27,985 nucleotides of DNA. Source: Prevotella sp. UBA2742. Lineage in GTDB: Bacteria; Bacteroidota; Bacteroidia; Bacteroidales; Bacteroidaceae. A model generated the notes under the pieces. That model did no database searches. It was not told where the DNA came from and saw only the letters and a program-made list of their open reading frames with translations. Where the stretch lies: positions 1-27,985 of the forward strand of contig DEJS01000013.1 in NCBI GenBank assembly GCA_002353485.1, read 5' to 3'. Both the position numbers and the translations under genes were made by a program. Position 1 is the first letter of the stretch. Every line of letters starts with the position of its first letter. Of this stretch, positions 14,636-22,823 are shown piece after piece.

Positions 14636-15610
14636 CTACTGTCCACCGAGACGCGAGAAGTAATCTATAACGTCCTCCCACGTCTTGAACGTGTCAGACC
14701 CATACTCTAAGAGGGTGGCCATTGTGTCGCCCTCTTTTTGTTGACTTATCAGGTAGTCGCCATAGAGCAGGTCACGACGGTAGGTATAGACAGTATGACG
14801 CCACGCAGGCACGCCTATATGTTCCTGAAGCCATTGCGTAGCGTCCTCCTGCCCCACGAAATACACCTGGTAATGTTCTATCAGCAAGCGTATGGCCTTC
14901 TGCACCGACGAGACAGGTTTCCTGTAGGCATCCCACAGCGTTTCGAAACCGACATATATGATAGGACGCTGCCTATGCTCCTGCATATCGTCAATCCAGC
15001 GAATGACAGGCACCACGCTGTGCATAAACGACTTGTCATTCATGCGATGTTCACCATGGAAGTGCAACGCCTGAGGATAGTAAGTATGAAACATGTCGAA
15101 GGTATCCACAGTTGTATCCTCATCGCCAAAGAGTCCCCATACACGCTTACAATCGTCGTCCGTAAGCCCTTCGAAGCGATGCTCCGACTGTTCCTTGTAC
15201 TCTTTGATGAGCGCCTTGTCCACATAAAACTCCTGAACACCGTCCTGACGAGGGTTCTGAAACTGCTGAGTACCTGTCATACCATGCGACTTCATCGTCT
15301 CACCCATTTCCAAGGCAGGGTTCACACATATACGGTCGTAACCACGCAGCTGTTCTGTATACATACCTCCCATCGATGTGCCTATGATAAGAGCTGGCTG
15401 CTCCTGCCGACACACCCCACGCAACAGGGCAATGGCCTCGTCAGGATGAATGGGAATGTCAGGAGCAACGACTTTTGCCTGGGGCATCACTTCACGCAAA
15501 CGCTTCACCGTGCCAGACTGACCACTCGAAGCAAAGCCATGAATGTACAGCACGGTCTTACCTGACATCAAGTCAGGAAATTGCTTAATATATGGATTCT
15601 CACTATTCAT
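14636..15610 (-). CDS. YqiA/YcfP-like alpha/beta hydrolase with degenerate HAD (NT5C-like) C-terminal domain
   Basis: A 324-residue cytosolic protein. The first ~205 residues are a YqiA/UPF0227-type esterase: LYIHGFASSGQSGT (oxyanion region, 21-34), nucleophile Ser79 in IGTSMGG, an acid in FGDEDTTVD (161-169) and His188 in HGEHRM. The remaining ~110 residues resemble 5'-deoxynucleotidases of the HAD/NT5C type: IIYVGFETLWDAYRK stands where DMDGVL would be, and YRRDLLYGDYLISQ stands where the family has K..L..GDYLIDD. The catalytic Asp residues are missing, so this half is probably binding or structural. The long frame goes up to 15733, but that crosses the promoter; 15610 (MNSENPY) is chosen, with 15568 (MSGKTVLYIHG) also possible. 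Confidence 0.82.
   Translation of the reverse strand: MNSENPYIKQFPDLMSGKTVLYIHGFASSGQSGTVKRLREVMPQAKVVAPDIPIHPDEAIALLRGVCRQEQPALIIGTSMGGMYTEQLRGYDRICVNPALEMGETMKSHGMTGTQQFQNPRQDGVQEFYVDKALIKEYKEQSEHRFEGLTDDDCKRVWGLFGDEDTTVDTFDMFHTYYPQALHFHGEHRMNDKSFMHSVVPVIRWIDDMQEHRQRPIIYVGFETLWDAYRKPVSSVQKAIRLLIEHYQVYFVGQEDATQWLQEHIGVPAWRHTVYTYRRDLLYGDYLISQQKEGDTMATLLEYGSDTFKTWEDVIDYFSRLGGQ
14710..14739 (+). terminator. Plus-strand terminator embedded in the convergent gene
   Basis: AGAGGGTG (14710-14717) pairs with CGCCCTCT (14728-14735) with one T-G pair, followed by TTTTT. It lies 82 bases past the stop of the receiver/PPDK-like gene but inside the coding region of the gene on the other strand, so the two transcripts would overlap. 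Confidence 0.55.
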
Positions 15611-15615
15611 GTCTG

Positions 15616-15647
15616 CAAAGGTAACATAAAGAGCAGACAAAAACAAA
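15616..15647 (-). promoter_or_regulatory. YqiA-like gene promoter
   Basis: Minus-strand TTTG (15647-15644), 20 bases, TACCTTTG (15623-15616). The -7 box ends five bases before the ATG at 15610, so the mRNA would be leaderless or begin translation at 15568. Confidence 0.6.
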
Positions 15648-15664
15648 CAAAAAGACAAAAAAAC

Positions 15665-15695
15665 TTGCAAACGTAAAATAAAATACTTATCTTTG
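15665..15695 (+). promoter_or_regulatory. Aquaporin gene promoter
   Basis: TTG at 15665-15667, 20 bases, TATCTTTG at 15688-15695, giving a leader of about 38 bases. It is back-to-back with the divergent YqiA-like promoter. Confidence 0.65.
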
Positions 15696-15739
15696 CGTTC
15701 AAAAAGTAACATATTAACCACTTTAAACAACAAAAGAGT

Positions 15740-16417
15740 ATGAAAAAGTATCTAGCCGAAATGGTGGGCACCATGGTGCTCGTATTAATGGGCTGTGGCG
15801 TTGCCGTCAGCCTGGGTTGTGACCCCGTAAACAACATCCCCGCAGTAGTAGGAACCGCCTTTGCCTTTGGTCTGGCCGTAGTAGCTATGGCCTACACCAT
15901 CGGTGGCATCTCAGGCTGCCACATCAACCCTGCCATCACACTGGGATGCATCATCGCAGGACGCATGGACGCCAAGGAGGGCTGCATGTACATGCTGTTC
16001 CAATGCATCGGTGCTTTCATAGGCTCCGCACTGTTGGCCATCCTTGTAGCCAACGTTCCTGGCATGGAGGGAACTGGTGCTAACGACCTTCAGGCCAACG
16101 TATCAATGCTGGGAGGTTTGCTTGCTGAAATCATCTTCACCTGCGTCTTCGTACTCGTCGTGCTGGGCGCAACAGCCAAGACAAACGGTGCCACAAACAA
16201 CTTTGCAGGTTTGGCCATCGGACTAAGCCTCATACTGGTACACTTGGTATGCATACGCTACACTGGCACGTCGGTGAACCCTGCACGCTCATTGGCTCCT
16301 GCCATCTTCCAGGGTGGCACAGCACTGGCCAATCTGTGGATATTCATCGTGGGTCCCTTTGTAGGTGGTGCCCTGGCAGCCTGCATCTGGAAGTTAATTG
16401 AGCCCGCTGAGAAATAA
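15740..16417 (+). CDS. aqpZ: Aquaporin (AqpZ-like MIP channel)
   Basis: A 225-residue inner-membrane water channel with six hydrophobic segments and two NPA half-helices: SGCHINPAIT and TGTSVNPARS. The pore filter matches E. coli AqpZ residue for residue: Phe in FAFGLAVVAMA (Phe43), His in LILVHLVCI (His174), Thr in GTSVNPA (Thr183) and Arg in NPARS (Arg189), with the same nine- and six-residue spacing. This predicts a water-selective pore rather than a glycerol facilitator. Length and start (MKKYLAEMVGTMVLVLMGCG) fit the family. The gene stands alone between its promoter and a good terminator. Confidence 0.95.
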   Translation: MKKYLAEMVGTMVLVLMGCGVAVSLGCDPVNNIPAVVGTAFAFGLAVVAMAYTIGGISGCHINPAITLGCIIAGRMDAKEGCMYMLFQCIGAFIGSALLAILVANVPGMEGTGANDLQANVSMLGGLLAEIIFTCVFVLVVLGATAKTNGATNNFAGLAIGLSLILVHLVCIRYTGTSVNPARSLAPAIFQGGTALANLWIFIVGPFVGGALAACIWKLIEPAEK

Positions 16418-16446
16418 AGGTAAAGGCCATTCAGGCAAGAAGTAAG

Positions 16447-16473
16447 AAAGGGAGGCACCAGCCTCTCTTTTTT
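16447..16473 (+). terminator. Intrinsic terminator of the aquaporin gene
   Basis: AAAGGGAGGC (16447-16456) pairs with GCCTCTCTTT (16461-16470) over an ACCA loop with one G-U pair, followed by a T run. Confidence 0.85.
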
Positions 16474-16562
16474 GCTATTTGCACTTTGCATTTTCTCATC
16501 ACACACCATGTCAACGACAAAGAAAAGATAAAAACCGTGAAAAGTAAGCAAATCAGACAGAT

Positions 16563-16599
16563 TTTCTTTCTCGTTTTCAGAAAGAAATTGCTATCTTTG
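16563..16599 (+). promoter_or_regulatory. Aldolase promoter with inverted repeat
   Basis: TATCTTTG at 16592-16599 is the -7 box, 43 bases before the start. The -33 region is weak (TTTC at about 16567-16570). A perfect 9-bp inverted repeat, TTTCTTTCT (16563-16571) and AGAAAGAAA (16579-16587), covers the -33 region and spacer, so it may be an operator. Confidence 0.5.
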
Positions 16600-16642
16600 C
16601 AGACAGATTAGATTTCAAACAATCAATTTAACATCTTAAATT

Positions 16643-17647
16643 ATGGTAAACTACAAGGAATTAGGTCTCGTAAATACTCGCGAGATGTTCAAGAGAGCAG
16701 TAGCAGGCGGCTATGCTATCCCCGCCTTTAACTTCAACACCATGGAGCAGATGCAAGCCATCGTACAGGCTGCCGTGGAGACTAAGTCACCCGTCATCAT
16801 GCAGGTTTCGAAAGGTGCACGCAACTATGCTAACGCCACCATCCTTCGCTACATGGCCGAAGGTGCTGTAGCATACGCCAAGGAGCTGGGCTGCGAGCAT
16901 CCCGAGATTGTACTGCACCTGGACCACGGCGATAGCTTTGAGCTCTGCAAGGACTGCATCGACATGGGCTTCTCTAGCGTCATGTTCGACGGTTCATCAC
17001 TGCCCTACGAGGAGAACATCAAAATCTCGCGTCAGGTAGTTGAGTATGCTCACAAGTACGATGTAACAGTAGAGTGCGAGCTGGGTGTGCTGGCTGGCGT
17101 TGAGGACGAGGTACAGTCTGAAGAGAGCCACTACACGAAGCCCGAGGAAGTAATCGACTTCGCCACTCGTACTGGCTGCGATTCGCTGGCTATCTCCATC
17201 GGTACTTCTCATGGTGCATACAAGTTCAAGCCCGAGCAGTGCACCCGCGACCCCAAGACGGGCAGGCTGGTTCCTCCCCCATTGGCATTCGACGTGCTCG
17301 CTGAGATTGAGAAGAAACTCCCCGGATTCCCCATCGTACTTCACGGATCGTCAAGCGTTCCTCAGGAAGAGGTAGACACCATCAATGCCTATGGTGGCAA
17401 GCTGCCCGATGCAGTGGGTATCCCCGAGGAGCAGCTGCGCAAGGCCGCAAAGAGCGCTGTCTGCAAGATTAACATCGACTCTGACTCGCGTCTGGCCATG
17501 ACGGCTGCCGTACGTAAGTACCTGGCAGAGCATCCTGATCACTTCGATCCTCGCCAGTACCTGAAGCCCGCTCGTGAGAGCATGAAGAAGATGTACATCC
17601 ACAAGATTGTTGATGTGCTTGGTTCTGACGGCAAGCTCGCTCAGTAA
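16643..17647 (+). CDS. fba: Class II fructose-bisphosphate aldolase
   Basis: This 334-residue cytosolic zinc enzyme splits fructose 1,6-bisphosphate into dihydroxyacetone phosphate and glyceraldehyde 3-phosphate in glycolysis and the reverse in gluconeogenesis. LHLDHGDSFELCKDCI (91-106) holds the catalytic Asp94 and zinc ligand His95; ECELGVLAGVED (144-155), SIGTSHGAYKF (185-195, zinc His190) and VLHGSSSVP (232-240, zinc His234) are the remaining active-site loops. The NIDSDSRLAMTAAVRKYL segment binds phosphate. It is a single-gene unit bounded by an inverted-repeat promoter and a very strong terminator. Confidence 0.97.
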   Translation: MVNYKELGLVNTREMFKRAVAGGYAIPAFNFNTMEQMQAIVQAAVETKSPVIMQVSKGARNYANATILRYMAEGAVAYAKELGCEHPEIVLHLDHGDSFELCKDCIDMGFSSVMFDGSSLPYEENIKISRQVVEYAHKYDVTVECELGVLAGVEDEVQSEESHYTKPEEVIDFATRTGCDSLAISIGTSHGAYKFKPEQCTRDPKTGRLVPPPLAFDVLAEIEKKLPGFPIVLHGSSSVPQEEVDTINAYGGKLPDAVGIPEEQLRKAAKSAVCKINIDSDSRLAMTAAVRKYLAEHPDHFDPRQYLKPARESMKKMYIHKIVDVLGSDGKLAQ

Positions 17648-17661
17648 TACATTGAGACAAG

Positions 17662-17705
17662 AAAAAATAAGGAGAGTTCGCCAACGCGAACTCTCCTTAT
17701 TTTTT
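17662..17705. terminator. Bidirectional intrinsic terminator
   Basis: A perfect 20-bp stem (17662-17681 with 17686-17705) closes on a four-base loop CAAC. The stem begins with a run of A and ends with a run of T, so it works in both directions and separates fba from the convergent DUF4831 gene. Confidence 0.93.
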
Positions 17706-17722
17706 GCCTCCTTTCCCAAATA

Positions 17723-18739
17723 CTACTTGTCTGCCGTCTCAGAGAACTGTTTGACGACGGCACCCGTAGCAGGGTTCAGTATCAGGTGGGTGACGTAGCG
17801 TTTGAAGGAAGCGCCGTCACGCCAGTCGACATAGCCAAACTGCGCCATAGGCACCTGGAAGGTTGCCAGCGTCTGGTCTTCCTGCTGCAGAGTCAACGAC
17901 ATACGTGCTGGCACATTGACATACACGCCATCGTCCTTCTTTTTCTCTACCACAAGAGGGGCTGAGGGCTCGGTTTGTTTCAGCGTCATATAGAAAGGCA
18001 CGCCCGAGAGGTCATCCTTGTCGACGAGTCCCCGCTTATGCGAGAGTCGGAACACCACCTCACGCTCCACCTCCTTCATGGGACACAGCATCACAGTCTG
18101 CTCCGTAGTGTCACGCCTTGTAGTACCTGTAAAGAGAGCCGTCAACTGCTGGCAGTGATTATCTATCTCGTTCAGCATCAGTTGCAGCTGCCGTTCGTCC
18201 TGAGGCATCTCGTCAGCCTCACCAGTGGCCAGCAACAGGCGACGCTCACGCAGCTCGACAATCTGCTGAGCCGTCAGCTCTGCCTTCTTTGCCACGCTAC
18301 CTGCAGCCAAAGCCTCTGCATTCATAAAGGACTGATAGGAAGCCCTGACACTTGCAGCAGCAGCGGCCTTAAACACCCCTGTCCCAACGTGTGCTTCCTG
18401 AGGAGTATCGTTGATGGACAACAGCACACCGTCGTCACTAAGTCGTACGTCTGCGGCCTCGCCCTTCCCCTTCAGCTGAAGGGTATAACACTTCGAGGAA
18501 TCTCGCAGGCCCAACCTGCTCACCTCACATCTTATCACGCGCTGCGTCACCTGCTCCTGCTGTTCGACATGGTCCAACTGCAGGTAGCGTTTTGCGTAGC
18601 GGGCAAACTCGCCAGGAGTATATGTCTGTTTCTCTATGAGCAAATGGAATCTTACTGCCGTCTTAGGAAGATAGTATGTCTGAGCCGTCAAGGGCAGGCA
18701 CAGACCGACAAGTAGAAGGCTCAGTAAACGTTTCATCAT
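17723..18739 (-). CDS. DUF4831 family exported protein
   Basis: A 338-residue protein with a signal peptide (MKRLLSLLLVGLCLPLTAQ) and a mature start TYYLPKTAVRFHLLIEKQTYTPGEFARYAKRYL that I recognise as the Bacteroidetes DUF4831 family. No function is established for that family. The protein has no membrane segment beyond the signal and no catalytic motif I can identify. Its start (two ATGs in a row at 18739 and 18736) directly follows the stop of the nnr gene with no spacer, so the two are co-transcribed and probably translationally coupled. Confidence 0.85.
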   Translation of the reverse strand: MMKRLLSLLLVGLCLPLTAQTYYLPKTAVRFHLLIEKQTYTPGEFARYAKRYLQLDHVEQQEQVTQRVIRCEVSRLGLRDSSKCYTLQLKGKGEAADVRLSDDGVLLSINDTPQEAHVGTGVFKAAAAASVRASYQSFMNAEALAAGSVAKKAELTAQQIVELRERRLLLATGEADEMPQDERQLQLMLNEIDNHCQQLTALFTGTTRRDTTEQTVMLCPMKEVEREVVFRLSHKRGLVDKDDLSGVPFYMTLKQTEPSAPLVVEKKKDDGVYVNVPARMSLTLQQEDQTLATFQVPMAQFGYVDWRDGASFKRYVTHLILNPATGAVVKQFSETADK

Positions 18740-20254
18740 TTATTCCTTTATACGCTTGAAGGCCTTACCCATGCTACTGATGATGTCACTGGCTACCATG
18801 CTCTCTTCACCCATCTCGTCCTCAGCGATATCGCCTGCCAGTCCGTGCAGATAGACACCCAGGATACAAGCATCCTGCGGCCTATAGCCACGGGCCAGCA
18901 AACCAGTGATAAGCCCCGTCAGCACGTCGCCGCTGCCTGCCGTGGCCATTCCTGCATTGCCCGTAGGATTGAAAAACACATGACCGTCAGGCATGCAGAT
19001 GGCAGTATAACGCCCTTTCAGCACTACATAGCCTCTAAGCCGTTTGGCCAGGTTACGGGCTTTGGTAAGACGCTCGAAGCTATCAGCAGAATGTCCTTCC
19101 AGACGATCCAGCTCCTTGGGGTGTGGCGTCAGTATGATACCCTGAGGCAGCTGTTGCATCCACGCCCTGTGATTGGACAAGATATTCAAGCCATCAGCAT
19201 CGACCACTATCGGACACTGCGCACGACGCAACTGCGATATCAACGCTATAGCCGTCTGTTCGCTCTGACCCAGTCCAGGACCAATGCCTAAGGCGTCGAA
19301 GCCATCGGCATCGACAGCCTCTGAGAATATCGTCTCCTCAATGCCACACTGCACGATGGCCTCAGGAACAGACATCTGAAGAATAGCTATGTTACGCTTG
19401 GGCGAGTTCACAGTAACCTTTCCCACTCCTGAGCGCAGACATGCCCTGGCCGCCAGCACGGCAGCTCCTGCCATACAATAGCTGCCAGCAATAAGCAAGG
19501 CATGTCCTACCTGACCCTTATGCGTAAAAGGACTGCGAGATATCATCAGTTTGCTAACCTCGCTCTCCTCCAGAATGGAATAGTCGGCATCTATCTTTTC
19601 TATTCCTTCCTGGCTCAGACGAATGTCCAGCACACGCAACTTGCCGACAAACTGCTGATACTCCGGGAAGAGAAATGCCAACTTTGGCTGTTGAAGCGTC
19701 AGTGTAACATCGGCACGAATAATGTTGGCCAACACATTATACGAATTATCCTCCGTCATCAAGCCTGAAGGTACGTCAATGCTGACCACCTGAGCCGGCG
19801 AACTATTGATGTATTTTACCAGCGACGCAAAGCCACCAGCCAGAGCCTTATTCAGCCCTGAGCCAAAAAGACCGTCAATAACCACCATACCCTTCTCCAA
19901 GCGTGGCGGCTCGAACTCCTCCCTTACCTCAACAAACTCGAGCGAGCCCTTCACTTCCTGAAGGCGTTTCTTGTTTTCCTCACACTCAGGCGACAATTTG
20001 CCACTAATATTAAAAAGAAATACGCTAACCTGGTAGTTCTTCTCTATCAGCATGCGAGACACTGCCAGAGCGTCGCCACCATTGTTGCCTGGGCCAGCAA
20101 ACACCACCATGCGGGTTGCAGGGCTATACATCTCGCCAATGGCCTGCGTCAGCGCCTTAGCAGCACGCTCCATCAAATCGAGACTGGGAATAGGCTCGTG
20201 CTCGATGGTGTATTTGTCCAACTCATGTATCTGAGTACTAGTAAATATCTTCAT
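18740..20254 (-). CDS. nnr: Bifunctional NAD(P)H-hydrate epimerase / ADP-dependent dehydratase
   Basis: This 504-residue fusion repairs hydrated NAD(P)H. The N-terminal NnrE half (1 to ~215) epimerises the S and R hydrates and has AGPGNNGGDALAVSRML (53-69), IDGLFGSGLNK and IDVPSGL. The C-terminal NnrD half removes water using ADP or ATP, with THKGQVGHALLIAGS, GAAVLAARACLRSGVGKVTV, ILTPHPKELDRL and the nucleotide-binding NAGMATAGSGDVLTG. Both halves look intact. The start MKIFTSTQIHELDKYTIE is typical. A TATTTTTG box ends only seven bases before the ATG, so the mRNA may be leaderless. Confidence 0.95.
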   Translation of the reverse strand: MKIFTSTQIHELDKYTIEHEPIPSLDLMERAAKALTQAIGEMYSPATRMVVFAGPGNNGGDALAVSRMLIEKNYQVSVFLFNISGKLSPECEENKKRLQEVKGSLEFVEVREEFEPPRLEKGMVVIDGLFGSGLNKALAGGFASLVKYINSSPAQVVSIDVPSGLMTEDNSYNVLANIIRADVTLTLQQPKLAFLFPEYQQFVGKLRVLDIRLSQEGIEKIDADYSILEESEVSKLMISRSPFTHKGQVGHALLIAGSYCMAGAAVLAARACLRSGVGKVTVNSPKRNIAILQMSVPEAIVQCGIEETIFSEAVDADGFDALGIGPGLGQSEQTAIALISQLRRAQCPIVVDADGLNILSNHRAWMQQLPQGIILTPHPKELDRLEGHSADSFERLTKARNLAKRLRGYVVLKGRYTAICMPDGHVFFNPTGNAGMATAGSGDVLTGLITGLLARGYRPQDACILGVYLHGLAGDIAEDEMGEESMVASDIISSMGKAFKRIKE

Positions 20255-20261
20255 TTGCCTG

Positions 20262-20269
20262 CAAAAATA
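20262..20269 (-). promoter_or_regulatory. nnr promoter -7 element
   Basis: Minus-strand TATTTTTG, seven bases from the nnr ATG at 20254. No -33 box at the usual distance. Confidence 0.45.
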
Positions 20270-20312
20270 CGAAAAATATGCTAATCTATACCTATTTCTG
20301 CCAAAAAATTAG

Positions 20313-20320
20313 TAATTTTG
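20313..20320 (+). promoter_or_regulatory. hpt operon promoter -7 element
   Basis: TAATTTTG, 25 bases before the hpt ATG at 20346. The -33 region is not clear. Confidence 0.5.
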
Positions 20321-20345
20321 CATCAAATTTTATCATTTGTCTATA

Positions 20346-20885
20346 ATGAACATCGTAAAAATCAAAGATAAGACGTTCCGCACGTCGATATCTGAAGAAG
20401 AAATTAAGAAGCGTGTAAAGGCCTTGGCACAACAAATCAGCCATGACATGGAGGGAAAGAATCCCCTGCTACTGTGTGTACTGAACGGCTCGTTCATCTT
20501 TGCTGCTGACCTGATGCGCGAGATAACGATACCATGCGAAATATCGTTTGTCAAATTGGCTTCCTACCAGGGCACCACATCGACAGGTAAAGTTCACAAA
20601 GTGATGGGTATCAACGAAGACCTGACAGGACGCCACGTCATCATCGTAGAAGATATCGTCGACACCGGACACACCATGAAGCAGATGTTAGAATCACTTG
20701 GCACGCGTCATTTGGCAAGCATCCACATCTGTACCCTATTCGTCAAACCCGGCAAACTGGAGGAGAACCTTGACATAGAGTATGCAGCCTTCTCCATCCC
20801 CAACGACTTCATCGTGGGCTATGGGCTGGACTACGACCAGCAGGGACGCAACCTGCCTGAGATTTACACGCTTGTAGAGGACTAA
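20346..20885 (+). CDS. hpt: Hypoxanthine phosphoribosyltransferase
   Basis: This 179-residue purine salvage enzyme makes IMP or GMP from hypoxanthine or guanine and PRPP. The PRPP-binding motif VIIVEDIVDTGHTM lies at about residues 98-111; LLCVLNGSFIFAADLMRE is the PPi loop and FIVGYGLDYDQQGRNLPEIYTL the base-binding C-terminus. A TTG at 20337 is in frame, but the ATG at 20346 leaves a normal leader from the promoter. It opens the hpt-adk-obgE-M23 run. Confidence 0.95.
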   Translation: MNIVKIKDKTFRTSISEEEIKKRVKALAQQISHDMEGKNPLLLCVLNGSFIFAADLMREITIPCEISFVKLASYQGTTSTGKVHKVMGINEDLTGRHVIIVEDIVDTGHTMKQMLESLGTRHLASIHICTLFVKPGKLEENLDIEYAAFSIPNDFIVGYGLDYDQQGRNLPEIYTLVED

Positions 20886-20897
20886 AGAAGAGACCAG

Positions 20898-21038
20898 ATG
20901 AGAGAAGTAAAACTGCCACATTTGCCAAGTGATGTAGAGGGTCGCAAGGGCGACCTGCTGACAGACTTGTGGTATACTTGGGACAGGAAAGGAAAGGAGA
21001 CAAAAATTAAACAGGATAAACAAGAACAAAAGATAAAA
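20898..21038 (+). other. Open 47-codon leader between hpt and adk
   Basis: The 153-base gap between hpt and adk is open in the adk frame from an ATG at 20898. It reads MREVKLPHLPSDVEGRKGD and then a Lys/Gln-rich end running into the adk start. A perfect hairpin GGTCGC-aagg-GCGACC lies at 20940-20955. Adenylate kinases begin at the P-loop strand, so an N-terminal extension is unlikely; this may be a leader peptide or old repeat. A poor promoter match TATACTTG is at 20973-20980. Confidence 0.3.
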
Positions 21039-21611
21039 ATGAAGAACATTGTAATTTTTGGAGCCCCAGGCTCAGGTAAAGGAACGCAAAGCGACCTGAT
21101 GATAGAACACTATGGTCTAGGCCACATCTCAACAGGCGATGTTTTGCGCAATGAGATAAAGAATGGTACAGAGTTAGGCAAGACTGCCCAGTCTTACATT
21201 GACAAGGGTAACCTCATCCCCGACGAACTGATGATCAGCATCCTGGCCAATGTCTACGATTCGTACGGACGCGGACATAAAGGAGTCATCTTCGACGGTT
21301 TCCCCCGAACCATCCCACAAGCCGAAGCCCTGAAGAAGATGCTGGACGAGCGTGGCGACAAGGTAGCTGCCATGATAGAACTCGACGTACCAGAGGACGA
21401 GCTCATGAAGCGCCTCATACAGCGGGGAAAAGACAGCGGACGTGCTGACGACAACGAAGAGACTATCAAGAAACGTCTGGTGGTCTATCACTCGCAGACA
21501 CAGCCACTCATTGAGTGGTACAAGCAGGAAGGACTGCACTACCACATCAACGGACTGGGCACATTGGAGCGCATCTTCGGTGACATACAGAAAATAATCG
21601 AGAACTTGTAA
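21039..21611 (+). CDS. adk: Adenylate kinase
   Basis: This 190-residue enzyme balances ATP, ADP and AMP. The P-loop GAPGSGKGTQ is at residues 8-17, GHISTGDVLRNEI binds AMP, and GVIFDGFPRTIPQAEAL is the family signature. The LID is the short kind (QRGKDSGRADDNEETIKKRL), without zinc cysteines, which explains the length below that of E. coli Adk. The ATG at 21039 is set by the canonical MKNIVIFGAPGSGKGT start. Its stop is directly followed by the obgE start with no spacer. Confidence 0.97.
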   Translation: MKNIVIFGAPGSGKGTQSDLMIEHYGLGHISTGDVLRNEIKNGTELGKTAQSYIDKGNLIPDELMISILANVYDSYGRGHKGVIFDGFPRTIPQAEALKKMLDERGDKVAAMIELDVPEDELMKRLIQRGKDSGRADDNEETIKKRLVVYHSQTQPLIEWYKQEGLHYHINGLGTLERIFGDIQKIIENL

Positions 21612-22781
21612 ATGGAATCCAACTTCGTAGACTACGTCAAGATAATGTGCCGTTCGGGCAAGGGCGGCAGGGGCTCTATGCACCTGCGCCATGTTAAGTA
21701 CAACCCCAACGGAGGTCCTGACGGGGGCGACGGAGGCAAGGGCGGCAGCATCATACTCCGTGGCAACCACAACTATTGGACGCTGTTGCACCTGAAGTAT
21801 GAGCGCCATATCTTTGCCGAACATGGCGGCAACGGTGGCAAGGACAAATGCCATGGCACTGACGGCAAGGACGTCTATATCGACGTACCATGTGGCACTG
21901 TGGTCTACGATGCTGAGACAGGGCGTTACGTCTGCGACGTAACCTATGACGGGCAGGAAATAGTACTGCTGAAGGGAGGACGCGGAGGACTGGGCAACTA
22001 CCAGTTCCGTACCGCCACCAACCAGGCACCACGCTACGCACAGCCTGGCGAGCCCATGCAGGAGATGACTGTCATCCTGGAGTTAAAGCTACTGGCTGAC
22101 GTCGGACTGGTGGGATTCCCCAATGCAGGAAAGTCCACCCTGCTATCGTCGCTCTCGAATGCACGGCCCAAAATTGCCAACTATCCCTTCACTACCATGG
22201 AGCCCTCGCTTGGAATTGTTGGCTATCGTGACGGCAAGTCATTTGTCATGGCCGACATTCCCGGCATCATTGAGGGTGCCTCTGAAGGCAAGGGACTGGG
22301 ACTTCGCTTCCTACGCCACATTGAGCGCAACTCGCTACTGCTCTTCATGGTGCCAGGCGATACCGACGACATCAAACGGGAATACGAAATCCTACTCCAT
22401 GAACTCCAGCAGTTTAATCCCGAAATGCTGGACAAGCACCGCGTGCTAGCCGTTACCAAGTGCGACTTACTCGACGACGAGCTCATCGACATGTTACGCG
22501 AGACGCTTCCCACCGACCTTCCCGTAGTGTTCATCTCCGCCGTAGCCAACAAGGGGCTTGACGAACTGAAAGACGTGCTATGGCGCGAGCTGAACGCCGA
22601 AAGCAACAAACTGGCTGTCGCCATGGCGGAAGACACGCTGGTCCATCGCGACAAGGACATGAAACGCTTTGCCGAGGAACTTGCCGACGAAGGCGAGGAC
22701 GAGGACATAGAATATGTCGACGACGACGAGATAGAAGACATAGAGGACTACGAAGACTTTGAATACGAAGAAAAAGAATGA
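21612..22781 (+). CDS. obgE: GTPase Obg
   Basis: A 389-residue ribosome-associated GTPase involved in 50S assembly and stress signalling. Residues 1-158 are the glycine-rich Obg fold (KGGRGSMHLRHVKYNPNGGPDGGDGGKGG). The G domain has G1 GFPNAGKS (168-175), G2 in YPFTTMEPSLG, G3 DIPG (215-218), G4 TKCD (282-285, Thr in place of the usual Asn) and G5 near FISAVANKG. The C-terminal ~40 residues are almost all Asp/Glu with aromatic residues, an acidic tail often seen in this protein. It is coupled to adk without spacer. Confidence 0.96.
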   Translation: MESNFVDYVKIMCRSGKGGRGSMHLRHVKYNPNGGPDGGDGGKGGSIILRGNHNYWTLLHLKYERHIFAEHGGNGGKDKCHGTDGKDVYIDVPCGTVVYDAETGRYVCDVTYDGQEIVLLKGGRGGLGNYQFRTATNQAPRYAQPGEPMQEMTVILELKLLADVGLVGFPNAGKSTLLSSLSNARPKIANYPFTTMEPSLGIVGYRDGKSFVMADIPGIIEGASEGKGLGLRFLRHIERNSLLLFMVPGDTDDIKREYEILLHELQQFNPEMLDKHRVLAVTKCDLLDDELIDMLRETLPTDLPVVFISAVANKGLDELKDVLWRELNAESNKLAVAMAEDTLVHRDKDMKRFAEELADEGEDEDIEYVDDDEIEDIEDYEDFEYEEKE

Positions 22782-22823
22782 GCACGAACCCGCTCACACC
22801 TATTTATTAATAGGAAAAAAATA

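Noticed and set aside
14738..15565. 275-codon plus-strand frame opposite the YqiA-like gene
   Set aside because: The minus strand has catalytic motifs and a promoter; the plus frame is His/Leu/Arg-rich without recognisable domains.
15611..15733. N-terminal extension of the YqiA-like protein by 41 residues with a hydrophobic segment
   Set aside because: The extension crosses the gene's own -33/-7 promoter boxes and the divergent aquaporin promoter, so it would not be transcribed.
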